A stretch of DNA of 64,000 nucleotides from Dehalococcoidia bacterium (GTDB lineage Bacteria; Chloroflexota; Dehalococcoidia; Lucifugimonadales; Lucifugimonadaceae): NCBI GenBank assembly GCA_009693115.1, contig SHXW01000007.1, positions 1-64,000 of the forward strand. Reading direction: 5' to 3'. Both the position numbers and the translations under genes were made by a program. Positions within the stretch are counted from its first letter, which is position 1, and every line of letters begins with the position of its first letter. Positions 45,393 through 55,403 of the stretch are shown one piece after another. Below the pieces are notes generated by a model. That model saw only the letters and a program-made list of their open reading frames with translations, did not search any database and was not told where the DNA came from.

Positions 45393-46295
45393 ATGCGCTG
45401 GGCCAAAGGGAACCTCCACACACATTCGACGCGGTCTGATGGAGACATCGCGCCCGAACACGTCTCCGAGTGGTATGCCGCACACGGGTATGACTTCCTT
45501 TGCCTCTCAGACCACGACCACCTGACCGTTCTGGAAGCCCCCGCCTCCGTGCAAAAGAAATGGCCCCTGCTCATACGGGGGCAGGAGGTGACGTCAAGGT
45601 CAGTGAACGTTCACGTGAATGGGTACGGGTTGGGGAAGGAAGTGGAGGCTCTTGAAGGCCACGATGACGTGTTGCAGACTCTGCAGACGAACATCGACCG
45701 CATCCACGCTGCGGGCGGGCTGGCTTCGGTGAACCACCCCAACTTCAGGTGGGCGGTTTCGGAAAACGACCTGAAACGGGCATCCGGATATACCTTCATG
45801 GAGGTATATAACGGACACAGCCAGGCGAACAATTCCGGCGGCGGCGGACGTGCAGGAACTGTTGAGGTGTGGGACCGCTTATTGAGTGAGGGCAGGCGTG
45901 TGTGGGGTATCGCCGTTGACGATGCTCACCATTTCACAGGCGAGTTTTCGTCAGAGCGTTCCAACCCAGGACGTGGTTGGGTCCAGGTACGGGCCCCGAA
46001 ACTCACAGAGGCGGCGGTCCTTGAGGCGATGGAGAAGGGTGACTTCTATTCCTCGACCGGCGTCAAGCTGCCGGAGCTGCGTGTGTCGAAGGACGAGATC
46101 GTATTGGAGATCGATCCTGAGGCGGACGCGCGCTACACGACGGTGTTCACCTGTCAGAACGGGAATGAGGTGAGCAGCGCTGACGGTCTAACGGCGCGGT
46201 ACAAGCCCTCACGGCTGGACAGGTATGTGCGGGCGACGGTTCTCTCATCCCGTGGGACTCGGGCATGGACCCAGCCGTTGTTCCTGAGCGAGTAA
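45393..46295 (+). CDS. PHP-domain metal-dependent phosphoesterase
   Basis: 300 residues. The PHP domain has GNLHTHSTRSDG with the first His pair and Asp, FLCLSDHDHLT, HVNGYG, and ASVNHPNFRWA and DDAHHF as later metal ligands. The family uses a trinuclear metal site to hydrolyse phosphoesters (for example nucleotides or histidinol phosphate). After about residue 200 there is a beta-rich extension (TTVFTCQNGNEVSSADGLTA) that may bind a ligand. GGGGG lies about eight bases before the ATG. It lies downstream of uvrB in the same direction with 257 bases between, so co-transcription is uncertain. Confidence 0.88.
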   Translation: MRWAKGNLHTHSTRSDGDIAPEHVSEWYAAHGYDFLCLSDHDHLTVLEAPASVQKKWPLLIRGQEVTSRSVNVHVNGYGLGKEVEALEGHDDVLQTLQTNIDRIHAAGGLASVNHPNFRWAVSENDLKRASGYTFMEVYNGHSQANNSGGGGRAGTVEVWDRLLSEGRRVWGIAVDDAHHFTGEFSSERSNPGRGWVQVRAPKLTEAAVLEAMEKGDFYSSTGVKLPELRVSKDEIVLEIDPEADARYTTVFTCQNGNEVSSADGLTARYKPSRLDRYVRATVLSSRGTRAWTQPLFLSE

Positions 46296-46376
46296 GGGGA
46301 TCTCCTGACCCTGCAACGGAGAGGGCCAGGGTGTAGGTCGCGTCGTCGCTCCTCCTCCATCGGGCGGGCACATTCG

Positions 46377-47237
46377 TCACCGCAGTGGCACGAACCTGTC
46401 GCCGCATGACGAGCAATAAGACGCGACCGGCCGGTTTACGACGGCGCAGCGGCTGCACGTGATCTCGCCCGTCGTGCCCTGCGTGATGACCCCGCAGGAG
46501 CCGCAGAACTTCGCGCCTAGACGATAGGGGTTGTCGCACCGTGGACACGCCAGAACAGGCACATTGCGCCGCAGCCGGAAGGGCGACACCTGCCTGCCCC
46601 ACACAAACAGCCTCGAAACTCTGAACGCACCAAAGACTACCAGGAGAACCGAAACCCACCAGTAGCCTGTGACGATGGCGAAATTGAATACCCCGTGTGC
46701 CCCCGCGGCGAACAAGAGGCCGGTGATGATGATGTCACGCCGTTTCGGGGCAAGGTGTGCTCTGGCTAGTGCAACCCCCCAGAACGATCCGAACACGACA
46801 TGGGCCACTGTGCTGAGCGGGCCGCGGACGACCATCACCTCAGGGCCGTACTGGAGCGCGTAGAACACGTTTTCGGCAGTGGCGAACCCGAGGCTCGCCG
46901 CTGCGGCGAAAACAAGCCCGTCCAGAGGCTCGTCGAAGTGGAGGGACTTCGCGGCCCAGAGGCGCACGGCGAAGAACTTCGATAGCTCCTCGACCGGCCC
47001 GACGACTAGGAACATGACGCCCGCCGCCGCGCCGACGGACGCGCCTATGTCGTCGGGCACGTCCGGGGCCAGGACGAACTCGATCAGCCCTGCCGGTATT
47101 ACCGAAACCATCCCCAGAAAGAACGTGCCCGCGACGAGGCGCCGAGGGTTGGGGCGGTAAGAACGGCCGCGCAGGAAGAACCAGAGCCAGAAGATGCCAG
47201 GCGCCAGCGCGGAGATGAGGATGGCAGGGACAGACAC
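46377..47237 (-). CDS. PrsW-type membrane protease with C-terminal zinc ribbons
   Basis: 286 residues, GTG start. About seven membrane segments carry PrsW/Abi-like motifs: VGPVEELSKFFAV (Glu-Glu), ATAENVFYAL (Glu-Asn), VAHVVFGSFWG and AAGAHGVFNF (His residues). PrsW proteins are intramembrane metalloproteases that can cleave anti-sigma factors. The C-terminal 60 residues form two zinc ribbons (CPRCDNPYRLGAKFCGSCG and CSRCAVVNRPVASYCSSCG), an uncommon addition for this family. The next gene on the strand also carries zinc ribbons, hinting at shared recruitment. Confidence 0.85.
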   Translation of the reverse strand: MSVPAILISALAPGIFWLWFFLRGRSYRPNPRRLVAGTFFLGMVSVIPAGLIEFVLAPDVPDDIGASVGAAAGVMFLVVGPVEELSKFFAVRLWAAKSLHFDEPLDGLVFAAAASLGFATAENVFYALQYGPEVMVVRGPLSTVAHVVFGSFWGVALARAHLAPKRRDIIITGLLFAAGAHGVFNFAIVTGYWWVSVLLVVFGAFRVSRLFVWGRQVSPFRLRRNVPVLACPRCDNPYRLGAKFCGSCGVITQGTTGEITCSRCAVVNRPVASYCSSCGDRFVPLR

Positions 47238-47357
47238 GAGCGCAGTTTAACGGCTATCTGGCTCTGTACACATTTCCGCTTGCTCGCCCCGAGCATCCCG
47301 AGATTGTCGAAGGAGGGGGGCATCGTTATCTACGCGTAGAGATGACCGCACCGAAGG

Positions 47358-48347
47358 TTACCTTGACCTTCGAACGACCCACGTCTCAGCGATGAGGTCA
47401 TGCAGGGCGCGTTTGTCAGCGCGCACGCCGATCATGATGTAGCCGATGCCGATGATGATTCCAGAGACCCACGTTGCGAAGTAGCGGCCCAGTGATCGTG
47501 CCACCGAAAGACGCTGCCCATCGTCCCCGACCACGTAAAGATTGAACACCCGCTTTCCCAGGGTCGTGCCCCACAGGCTAGTGGTCAGTGTGAAATACGC
47601 GGCCTGGATGAAAATATCGAGAAGGTTCTCGCCTGCGGACTTGTCGAGCCCGAAACCCAATGCCATGTCGAAATTACCGGCCGCCGAGTCCATGTCGATG
47701 TACGGCACGCCGAAGATTGAAGGCCATATTGCGAAGAACACCGCTATGAGGAACGTGATATCGATGACGAACGCGATCAGGCGTACCCAGAACCCTGCTG
47801 GGTGGTCGTGAAATGCCGCTTCTTGTGAGATTGGTGATGTCGGCAGTTCCGCCTTGCGCGTCTCGTCCAGAGGCAAGCCGCATGAGTAGCAGTAGCGGGC
47901 TGACTGCTCATTGGCTTTGTGGCATCGGGGGCAGGAGACTGAGCCGTAAGGTGTGACTTCGTCGGTCGGAGAGGGAGTCGGCGCAGACGAGGACGGTGGG
48001 GATGTTGCAGGCGTGACGTCGGAGTGGGGTGACGCCGGATCTGGGATGGGTTGTGCAGCAGCGGCAGTGGCTGTCTCTGCCTGAGCACCGAGCGGATGGC
48101 CGCAAGTCATGCAAAACGTGCTTCCGGGGCTGTTTGCCGCCCGGCAGGAGCCGCATAGGACTTCGATGGGAGTCCCGCATCGGGGGCAGAACATCGCTCC
48201 CTCAGGCGGATCCTGCTCGCACCGGCGGCAGCGCATGATCCGTCCCTGAGAGGCATCGCCTGATGCAGATTCGGACCCGCTGGTTATTTCCGCGAAGGGC
48301 TGTTGGCCCTGAGGTGTTTCACTTGGCGATTCGGGCGGGAGAGTCAT
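47358..48347 (-). CDS. RDD-family membrane protein with N-terminal zinc ribbons
   Basis: 329 residues. Three zinc-ribbon halves come first (CRRCEQDPPEGAMFCPRCG, CGSCRAANSPGSTFCMTCG and CPRCHKANEQSARYCYSCG), separated by a Pro/Ser/Thr-rich linker. A C-terminal RDD domain follows, with GFWVRLIAFVIDITFLIAVF and three to four membrane helices ending in GIGYIMIGVRADKRALHDLI. RDD proteins are poorly understood integral membrane proteins, some tied to stress or ion balance. It pairs on the strand with the zinc-ribbon PrsW protein 120 bases downstream. Confidence 0.88.
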   Translation of the reverse strand: MTLPPESPSETPQGQQPFAEITSGSESASGDASQGRIMRCRRCEQDPPEGAMFCPRCGTPIEVLCGSCRAANSPGSTFCMTCGHPLGAQAETATAAAAQPIPDPASPHSDVTPATSPPSSSAPTPSPTDEVTPYGSVSCPRCHKANEQSARYCYSCGLPLDETRKAELPTSPISQEAAFHDHPAGFWVRLIAFVIDITFLIAVFFAIWPSIFGVPYIDMDSAAGNFDMALGFGLDKSAGENLLDIFIQAAYFTLTTSLWGTTLGKRVFNLYVVGDDGQRLSVARSLGRYFATWVSGIIIGIGYIMIGVRADKRALHDLIAETWVVRRSR

Positions 48348-48618
48348 CGTAGGAGGTTATCTTACGGCCCCGGCGCATACGGGTACAGGGATTCTTCTCT
48401 CTCAGCGGGAGATGTGATGTTAGGTGAGGAGGAAGTACGGGCTCAAACTACGAGCCTCCGATTTGAGCGTCATTCCGACCCTGAGCCAAGCGAAGGGGAG
48501 AGATCTGCGGTGGTCGCGTACCCTTGTCTCCCCCCTGATCCCTCGGCGACCCATCTGCGGAGGGGACTACGGCCTTGGGAAGACCGATCGCTGCAAGAAG
48601 TGACAGGCGGGACATCCT
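48348..48618. other. Intergenic region with a dispersed repeat
   Basis: Contains GTCATTCCGACCCTGAGC followed by AAGCGAAGGGG (about 48466-48500), the same kind of short dispersed repeat seen near 10088 and 50990. No gene seen. Confidence 0.4.
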
Positions 48619-49083
48619 CTACGCCTTGCGCCCATGCGTGCGGGGTGGCGTGCCGGGGTGCAGCGAAAAGTGAGTGTGGACGGCGAGCCAGCCACTCTCT
48701 TGTGAAACAGGGAGCGGCCGGCGTTCGAGGATTACCGTCCCACGGCCCGGGCGGTCGAAGGTCTCCCCGCTCTCGTGGAAGCCGGTCGAGGTCCAAAGGG
48801 TGATGCCCCAGGCGATGTTCCCATGCCCGCCGCCCCGCACGCTCGCCATGTCTATCTTGAAGTTTGCGATATTGGGCCAGATGCCCTCCCACTGGTATTT
48901 CTGGAGGAGATCCAGGCCGGTGACAATGTCTGCTCTCGTTCCGAACGAAGCTACGTCATGGGCGAAGATGGCACTTGCGCTTGCGTAGTCAATGCGGGCG
49001 CAACAGTCGCTGAGTATGGCGAACCATTCGCGGACGGCCGCGACAGGGTTCTGCTCTGTGATGGCTGTGTTTGGATATGGCAT
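48619..49083 (-). CDS. SnoaL/NTF2-like fold protein
   Basis: 154 residues of one alpha+beta barrel: VREWFAILSDCCARIDYASA followed by ASAIFAHDVASFGTRADIVT, GLDLLQKYQWEGIWPNIANF, GNIAWGITLWTSTG and a C-terminal VHTHFSLHPG. This is the calcium/calmodulin-dependent kinase II-association or SnoaL-like subtype of NTF2 folds, found as small-molecule isomerases, hydrolases or in hypothetical proteins. No catalytic residue can be named with confidence. Not clearly in an operon. Confidence 0.75.
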   Translation of the reverse strand: MPYPNTAITEQNPVAAVREWFAILSDCCARIDYASASAIFAHDVASFGTRADIVTGLDLLQKYQWEGIWPNIANFKIDMASVRGGGHGNIAWGITLWTSTGFHESGETFDRPGRGTVILERRPLPVSQESGWLAVHTHFSLHPGTPPRTHGRKA

Positions 49084-49173
49084 GTGATGGCAGGGTTGGG
49101 CCCGTGCAGTGTGGCCGAGGGGGCGCCCAAGTGTGACACAATCGCTTGCCTTGGTGTGATGATGTTGTTCTAG

Positions 49174-50799
49174 ATGCCATCACCTTTGATCCTCTGCCGG
49201 CGGGTGAGATTGCTTTTGGCGGTGGCACGACTTCGGCAGGCGGAGCGACAGTTGACCAGCAAGTACGCAGGCAGGGTTAATGCGCCGGATTTCACCGTTG
49301 GCCTTGAGTGGCTGAATACGAAGTCGCCGATTTCGTTGGTGGCGTTGCGCGGCAAGATTGTGGTTCTGGACTTTTGGACCTACTGCTGAATCAACTGCAT
49401 GCACATACTTCCGCAGTTGCGGAAGCTGGAGCGCAGATACTGGGACACTCTGGCCGTTATCGGCGTCCATTCGGCAAAGTTCCCTGGCGAGAAAGAGACG
49501 GCCAATGTGCGTGAGGCCGTCGTTCGTTACGGGATCGAACACCCAGTCGTCAACGACCATGCTTTCTCAGTCTGGCGCGCGTATTCGGTCCGCGCCTGGC
49601 CGACTTTGGTGTTCATTGACCCGCAGGGCAAGGTCATCGGCAAGCACGAAGGCGAATTCGAGGCCGAAGCTCTCGGAAACGTGATCGACAGCATGGTGGC
49701 CGAATTCGACGCTGCCAAGCTGCTGGACCGCAGGCTGCTGGAATACCGGCTTGAAGCTGCTGAGGTCAGTAACAGGCCTCTTTCGTTTCCAGGCAAGGTT
49801 GTTGCCGATGCCCCGAATGAGCGGCTGTTCATTGCAGACTCGGGCCATAACCGCGTGCTTGTGGCGGACATGACCGGGAGGGTGTTGTCGGCCATCGGCT
49901 CAGGGGATCCCGGGCAACGGGACGGTGCCTTCGCTGACGCCCAGTTCAATGGGCCGCAAGGCATGGCGGTGGACGGTGACGCTATATATGTGGCTGATGC
50001 CGGAAACCACACCATTCGCAGGATTGACCTCGTTGAGCGGACCGTGAGCACGATAGCGGGGTCAGGAGAACAGTCGCTCTTCAGACATCAGGGGGGAGAC
50101 GCTCTCTCGGTGGCGTTGAACTCTCCGTATGACCTGGCGTTGGGGTCTGCTCTGGACGGAGGGGGTGGCCCTTTGGCGAGTTCGGGGCGTTCGTTCAAGA
50201 GTGCGCTTTATGTTGCGATGGCCGGGTTCCACCAGATATGGGAGATGGACCTGCGTACCGGCACGATAGTGGCCTTCGCCGGCGATGGCCGGGAGGACAT
50301 TGTTGACGGCCCGCGGCTTCAGGCGCGTCTGGCGCAGCCGTATGGCCTGACGCTGCAGGGAGACAGGTTGTACTTCGCCGACAGTGAGACGAGTGCCGTG
50401 CGGGTGGTTACGACGGATCCGGACGGTACCGTCGGCACCATCGTGGGAACGGGCCTGTTTGACTTTGGCGACCGTGACGGCGCAGGTCGGTCGGCCCTAT
50501 TGCAGCACGTGCAGGGCATCGCTGCGGGCGACGGTGTCATCTATGTGGCCGACACGTACAACAACAAGATCAAGGAGATCAGGCCTGAGACTGGGGAGGT
50601 CATAACCATTGCAGGGTCGGGAAAGACTGGTAGGCAAGATGGCCCGGCCCGCGATGCCTCGTTTAATGAACCGGCCGGCCTCTCATACGCTGATGGCAGG
50701 GTTTACATCGCCGACACGAACAACCACCTCGTCCGTGTGCTGGACCTGATGACCGGGACGGTCTCGACACTTGAGATCTCCCGCCAGGATGGGAGATGA
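49174..50799 (+). CDS. Thioredoxin/NHL-repeat protein with in-frame TGA (candidate selenoprotein)
   Basis: One continuous frame of 542 codons, interrupted only by TGA at 49387-49389 (codon 72). Reading it as selenocysteine gives [20 protein letters not shown]; relatives such as NHLRC2-type proteins have TYCCINCMH, so Sec replaces the first Cys of the CxxC redox pair (UxxC). Residues 35-175 are a TlpA-like thioredoxin domain (PDF.., [20 protein letters not shown]). Residues 190-540 are about six NHL blades (for example [20 protein letters not shown]). A SECIS-like hairpin lies 19 bases past the TGA. Start uncertain: the ATG at 49174 lacks a ribosome-binding site, and a TTG after GGCGGAG at about 49252 is an alternative. 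Probable thiol/selenol oxidoreductase; no signal peptide. Confidence 0.82.
49408..49425 (+). promoter_or_regulatory. Candidate bacterial SECIS hairpin
   Basis: CTTCCGC (49408-49414) pairs perfectly with GCGGAAG (49419-49425) around the loop AGTT. The loop starts 25 bases after the TGA and has G in its second position followed by U. Bacterial SECIS rules call for a stem-loop directly downstream within the coding region, an apical loop with G in the first two positions and about 16-37 bases of spacing. It fits all three. Confidence 0.65.
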
Positions 50800-51057
50800 G
50801 ATGCCACCGCAGGACCCCCTCTCACCCGGGTGCGCGCTGGTATCCACCGATGCCCTTGACAAGCAGGGGATCCCTGACTCGAAAGACAGCGTTCAACTTC
50901 TGCATGGCGACGCCGGGATACTCGCAACCTGGAGGGTCGTAGGGATATCTGTGTCGGTGGTCGAACGTGAGCCGCTCCCCCAGACTCCTCACTTCGCTCT
51001 CTGATGGTGGTCGGAATGACGCTCAAGTCGAAGACCGCACATGGAGCAGGATGGTCA

Positions 51058-52290
51058 CTACCGCACCGACACCCTTAGCCACAGCCACAGGCCGGCAACC
51101 AGGAGGGTCAGCAGGGTTATCGGCACGCCGGTACGTGCGTGTTGAACCCAGTTGATTTTGATGCCCAGGCGGCCTGCCTGGTCTATCACGATGATATTGG
51201 CGATGCTGCTGACGATGATCAGGTTGCCGGCAAGAGTGCTGAACAGCGCCAGTCCTGGCCCGGATATCACGTGGTCTGCAAAGGGCAGTAGGAGCATGAC
51301 CGCGGGGACGTTTGAGACTAGGTTGGACAGGATAGAGACCGCGGCGAATAACCAGCCCGGAGAGTGCAGGTCTGCTCCGGCGTTCAGCATCCACCGGGCA
51401 ACTTCATCGAGCGCGCCGGTGTCGCGGAAGGCGTCATTGACTACGAAGAGGCCGGCGAACAGGACGAGCAGGTGCCAGTCAACCTGCTCCAGATACGCCC
51501 GGTTGGTGAGCTTGCGGTTGACGAGGATGAGGCCGGCCGCGCCGATGGCGACAAGGTCGCGTGGCCACGTCGTGAACAGGAATATGGTGATGACTCCGAC
51601 GAGCACGACGACACCATGCGCCGTTTCGACTTTGTTGAACGGCACCTTCTCGAAGTGCGGCGCGTTGAACTTCATCTCCCACTTGCCCCTGAAGGCCCAG
51701 ATGAGCACGCCCCACGCGATGACCAGCCCAAAGGCCGCGGGCACCAGGGAGTAGCTCATGTAGCCGGGGAAGGAGAGGTTTAGGCTTTCGCCGATGAGGA
51801 TGTTCTGCGGGTTGCCAACGAGTGTGGCGGCAGAGCCGATGTTTGCGCCAGCGGCGATGCCCAGCAGGTAGGGGACGGGGTTCAGGCCGCGGATGGCGGC
51901 CATCTCGATTATCAGGGGTGCGGTCGCAAGGACTATGACGTCGTTGGTGAGGAGGGCCGAGAGCAGCCCGACCGTCGCGACGAGTAGCAGCAGGAGTGTC
52001 TGCGGACTGACGTTTGCTGCACCGAGCCTGCCGGCGACCCATGTGTAGAAGCCGCTGACACGAAATTGCGCTGATACGATCATCAAGCCGAATAGAAGGG
52101 AGAGCGTCGGGATGTCGAACGCCTTCGCCGCTTCAGCCGGCTCCTCCCTCGTGATGGCAAGCATGGCGATTGCGCCAATCAGGGCTATGCCCGTGCGGTC
52201 AAGGGCGAGCCATGGCAGGCGCCCGGCGATCATGCCGACGTAGACGATGCCGAATGTGACGAGGACCCATGTGCCCGTTGTGAAGTGCAC
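51058..52290 (-). CDS. Anion/Na+ transporter of the ArsB/NhaD superfamily
   Basis: About 410 residues from a GTG at 52290, eleven to twelve membrane helices. Signature stretches: ALDRTGIALIGAIAML, LLTNDVIVLATAPLIIE with the conserved Asn-Asp loop, GIAAGANIGSAATLVGNPQN (the re-entrant GNPQN motif), and the mirrored ILSNLVSNVPAVMLLLPFAD near the C-terminus. It is in the ion-transporter superfamily that includes ArsB, NhaD and citrate or sulfate carriers; the transported ion is undetermined. An ATG at 52440 is another possible start but lies inside the divergent promoter region of the YyaL-like gene. Confidence 0.85.
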   Translation of the reverse strand: MHFTTGTWVLVTFGIVYVGMIAGRLPWLALDRTGIALIGAIAMLAITREEPAEAAKAFDIPTLSLLFGLMIVSAQFRVSGFYTWVAGRLGAANVSPQTLLLLLVATVGLLSALLTNDVIVLATAPLIIEMAAIRGLNPVPYLLGIAAGANIGSAATLVGNPQNILIGESLNLSFPGYMSYSLVPAAFGLVIAWGVLIWAFRGKWEMKFNAPHFEKVPFNKVETAHGVVVLVGVITIFLFTTWPRDLVAIGAAGLILVNRKLTNRAYLEQVDWHLLVLFAGLFVVNDAFRDTGALDEVARWMLNAGADLHSPGWLFAAVSILSNLVSNVPAVMLLLPFADHVISGPGLALFSTLAGNLIIVSSIANIIVIDQAGRLGIKINWVQHARTGVPITLLTLLVAGLWLWLRVSVR

Positions 52291-52477
52291 TGCAGTTTGT
52301 CCGTGGGGAGCCGGGAGTGGGATGGGGCGTGAGGTCTGCGGTGGAGTCTGTTTTCGTTCTATGACTGAAGCTCTCGTAAGAACGTGCCCGACGGGGCCTG
52401 AGTATGATTTTGACCATCTCCCTGCGTGGCGCGTTGCCATGCGCCGCAGGTAGCGCCGGTCAGGCGAAAGGCCATGC

Positions 52478-54616
52478 ATGTCCAACCACCTTGCGAACGA
52501 GACCAGCCCGTATCTGCAACAGCACAGGGACAACCCGGTTGATTGGTATCCGTGGGGACCGGAGGCGTTCGCCGCGGCGAAGCTCCTCGACAGGCCGATC
52601 CTATTGAGCATCGGGTATTCGGCGTGCCACTGGTGTCACGTCATGGCCCACGAGTCGTTCGAGAACCCGGGCATTGCGGCTGTGATGAACCGCTTGTTCG
52701 TGAGCATCAAGGTTGACCGGGAAGAGCGTCCTGACATAGATGCCATTTACATGGCGGCGGTGCAGGCCATGAACGGCTCAGGCGGCTGGCCGTTGACCGT
52801 GTTCATGACGGCGGAAGGGGAACCGTTTTTCGGCGGGACGTACTTCCCGCCTGAGGACAGGCGAGGCATGGCCGGGTTTCCGCGCGTGCTTGAGTCGATC
52901 GCAGACGCGTACGCGACAAAGCGCGGTGATCTGCTCTCGAACTCCTCCAAGGTCATCACCGCCATACAGTCGCAGGGGGCGCCTCACAGAAGCAGCGAGC
53001 CGCTGGGCAGAAACGTTCTCGGTCTTGCCTTTCTGGGCCTCGCGGGACAAGCGGACGAGGTTGAAGGCGGATTCGGAATGCAACCGAAATTCCCGCAGCC
53101 CATGACCTATGAATTCCTTCTGCGCTACTGGAAGATGGCGGGCGCGAACCAGGCAAGGGACACCGTGACCCTGACTTTGACGAAGATGGCTCAGGGCGGC
53201 ATCAACGACCAGGTCGGTGGCGGGTTCCACAGATACTCGACGGACGCCTACTGGCTCGTCCCGCATTTCGAGAAAATGCTTTATGACAATGCACAACTGG
53301 CGACGCTTTACCTGCACGGGTGGCAGGCAACACAGGAGCCGCTATTTGCGCGAGTCGTAGAGGGTACTCTGGGCTACCTCCTTAAGGAGATGCGGCACCC
53401 GTCCGGAGGGTTCTATTCGGCCACGGACGCGGACTCCGAGGGCGATGAGGGCAAGTTCTTCGTCTGGCTGGAACAGGAGATGGACGCTGTTCTCGGCCAT
53501 GATCTTTCGCGTGTGGCGAAGGCGTACTGGGGCGTGACTCGGGACGGGAACTTCGAGGGCCGGAACATTCTGCACGTGGCGCGGCCTGACGCAGAGGCGC
53601 TCGCAGCCGAATTGGGCATGTCGGTCGAGCAAATGCAGGGAGGCGTCGAGCTTGCCCGCCAGAAGTTGTACGAGGAACGTAAGAAACGGGTATCTCCGGG
53701 ACTTGATGACAAGGTGCTGACGGCGTGGAACGCGCTGGCGATGCGAGCTTTCGCCGGGTGCGGCGCAGCAATGGGCAGGCCCGAGTGGGTTGAGGCGGCG
53801 CGCAAGAACGCTGACTTTATATTGCGTGAACTGTTCGTCGGAGGGCGGTTGAAACGGACATGGAAGGCATCAACGCCAGTTGGACATGGCACGGAGCCGG
53901 GGCGGGCGGAGGGTGTCGCCAAGCAGAACGCCTTCCTCGAGGATCATGCCTGCTTTGTGGACGCTCTGCTTACGCTTTATGAAGCCACATTCGAGGCGCG
54001 TTGGCTTGGTGAGGCGCAGCGCATCGCAGACGAGATGGTGAGGCTGTTTTGGTCGGAGTCCGACGGAGCGTTCTTTGATACGCCGGGCGATCACGAGAGC
54101 CTGATCTTCCGGCCGCGTGACATTTTCGATAACGCCACGCCATCGGGTGGATCGGTGGCTGTTACAGCGCTATTAAGGCTCGCGGTCTTCACAGGCAACA
54201 GTTCGTACGAAGAGAAGGCAGTGTTGTCGCTCCGGACGGTGCGGGACTATATGCCGCAGGCGGCGCAGGGGTTCGCGCAGTGGCTGTGCGCCCTGGACTT
54301 CCACCTGGCGAGGCGGCAGGAAGTGGTAATCATGGGACCACAGGACGACCCGGCAACAAAGGCTCTGGCCGAAACGGCGAGGCGTGGTTATGCCCCGAAC
54401 ATGGTCTTGGCGGGAGCAGAGTGGCCCGTGCCGTTGTCTGCCAAAGGTGGGATGGCTGCGCCGGACCGGGCTGCGTCGCCTCAGGGCGGTGTGGAATCCC
54501 CATTGCTTGCCGGTAAGGGGCTGGTCAACGGACGACCTGCAGCTTACGTTTGTGAAAACTATGCCTGCCAGACGCCTGTGACGGATCCTGATGCGCTCGC
54601 TTTGCAGTTGCGCTGA
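52478..54616 (+). CDS. YyaL/DUF255-type thioredoxin-domain protein
   Basis: 712 residues. The N-terminal thioredoxin-like domain (1-165) has [40 protein letters not shown] with its CHWCH motif, [11 protein letters not shown] and [20 protein letters not shown]. The rest is an alpha/alpha toroid of the glycosidase/cellulase type ([19 protein letters not shown], and [13 protein letters not shown]). This is the SSP411/YyaL family, whose biochemical role remains undefined; redox-linked sugar epimerase or hydrolase roles have been suggested. Near the C-terminus (about 655-690) a Gly/Pro-rich stretch interrupts the fold. It is divergent from the transporter gene. Confidence 0.92.
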   Translation: MSNHLANETSPYLQQHRDNPVDWYPWGPEAFAAAKLLDRPILLSIGYSACHWCHVMAHESFENPGIAAVMNRLFVSIKVDREERPDIDAIYMAAVQAMNGSGGWPLTVFMTAEGEPFFGGTYFPPEDRRGMAGFPRVLESIADAYATKRGDLLSNSSKVITAIQSQGAPHRSSEPLGRNVLGLAFLGLAGQADEVEGGFGMQPKFPQPMTYEFLLRYWKMAGANQARDTVTLTLTKMAQGGINDQVGGGFHRYSTDAYWLVPHFEKMLYDNAQLATLYLHGWQATQEPLFARVVEGTLGYLLKEMRHPSGGFYSATDADSEGDEGKFFVWLEQEMDAVLGHDLSRVAKAYWGVTRDGNFEGRNILHVARPDAEALAAELGMSVEQMQGGVELARQKLYEERKKRVSPGLDDKVLTAWNALAMRAFAGCGAAMGRPEWVEAARKNADFILRELFVGGRLKRTWKASTPVGHGTEPGRAEGVAKQNAFLEDHACFVDALLTLYEATFEARWLGEAQRIADEMVRLFWSESDGAFFDTPGDHESLIFRPRDIFDNATPSGGSVAVTALLRLAVFTGNSSYEEKAVLSLRTVRDYMPQAAQGFAQWLCALDFHLARRQEVVIMGPQDDPATKALAETARRGYAPNMVLAGAEWPVPLSAKGGMAAPDRAASPQGGVESPLLAGKGLVNGRPAAYVCENYACQTPVTDPDALALQLR

Positions 54617-54641
54617 TGATCCCGTAGGCGGACATGCGGTC

Positions 54642-55403
54642 TTACGAAGCCCTTGCGTACTCGGCAAGCGCTGAGTCCGGGAAATCAGCGTTGGAATAGA
54701 CCTTCTGGACATCATCTAGGTCTTCGAGCGCATCCAGCAGCCGGAGCATCTGCATGGATTTGGATTGATCGAGGGGGACGGTCGTCTTCGAGATCATCGC
54801 GACCTCAGCCTGATCCACCTGCACACCGTTGATCTGGGCGACCTTCTGACGAACCTGCTCGAAGCCGTGGAACGGCGCCGTAACCGTAATGTGGCTGCCC
54901 TGAACATCTACGTCGTCAGCGCCCACGTCCACCGCCTGCAGGGCTATTTCGTCTGGTTCGCCTTCAGTCACAGTGACGGAAATCTGGCCCTTTTTCTCGA
55001 AGTTCCATGCAACCGCGTTGGAAGCCGCCATGTTGCCACCGCCCTTGGCGAGGCGAGAGCGCACGTCTGAAGCAGTGCGGTTCTTGTTATCTGTGAGGGT
55101 CTGGATGATGATGCCCGCACCGCCCGGACCATAGCCCTCGTACACGACCTCTTCAAGCTGTCCGCCGTCCGCCCCTGTACCCGCGCCTTTGGCGATGGCG
55201 CGCTCTATGTTTTCCTTGGGCATGTTCTGGGCGCGGGCGTTTTCCACGGCGAGGCGAAGCCGGAAGTTCATGTCAGTGTCGCTGCCGCCCGAGCGGGAGG
55301 CGACGATGATTTCACGCGAAAGTTTGGTGAAAGCCTGGCCGCGTTTCTGGTCTGCAGCGCCCTTCTTGTGCTTGATCGTGCTCCACTTAGAGTGACCTGA
55401 CAT
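54642..55403 (-). CDS. yebC: YebC/PmpR-family translation or transcription factor
   Basis: 253 residues, full length for the family: MSGHSKWSTIKHKKGAADQK, GPGGAGIIIQTLTDNKNRTA, GGNMAASNAVAWNFEKKGQI and the last domain with LLDALEDLDDVQKVYSNADF. Recent work places YebC at ribosomes stalled on proline stretches; others regulate transcription. The ATG overlaps the rimM stop by one base (TAATG), so the two are co-translated at the end of the rpsP operon. Confidence 0.96.
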   Translation of the reverse strand: MSGHSKWSTIKHKKGAADQKRGQAFTKLSREIIVASRSGGSDTDMNFRLRLAVENARAQNMPKENIERAIAKGAGTGADGGQLEEVVYEGYGPGGAGIIIQTLTDNKNRTASDVRSRLAKGGGNMAASNAVAWNFEKKGQISVTVTEGEPDEIALQAVDVGADDVDVQGSHITVTAPFHGFEQVRQKVAQINGVQVDQAEVAMISKTTVPLDQSKSMQMLRLLDALEDLDDVQKVYSNADFPDSALAEYARAS

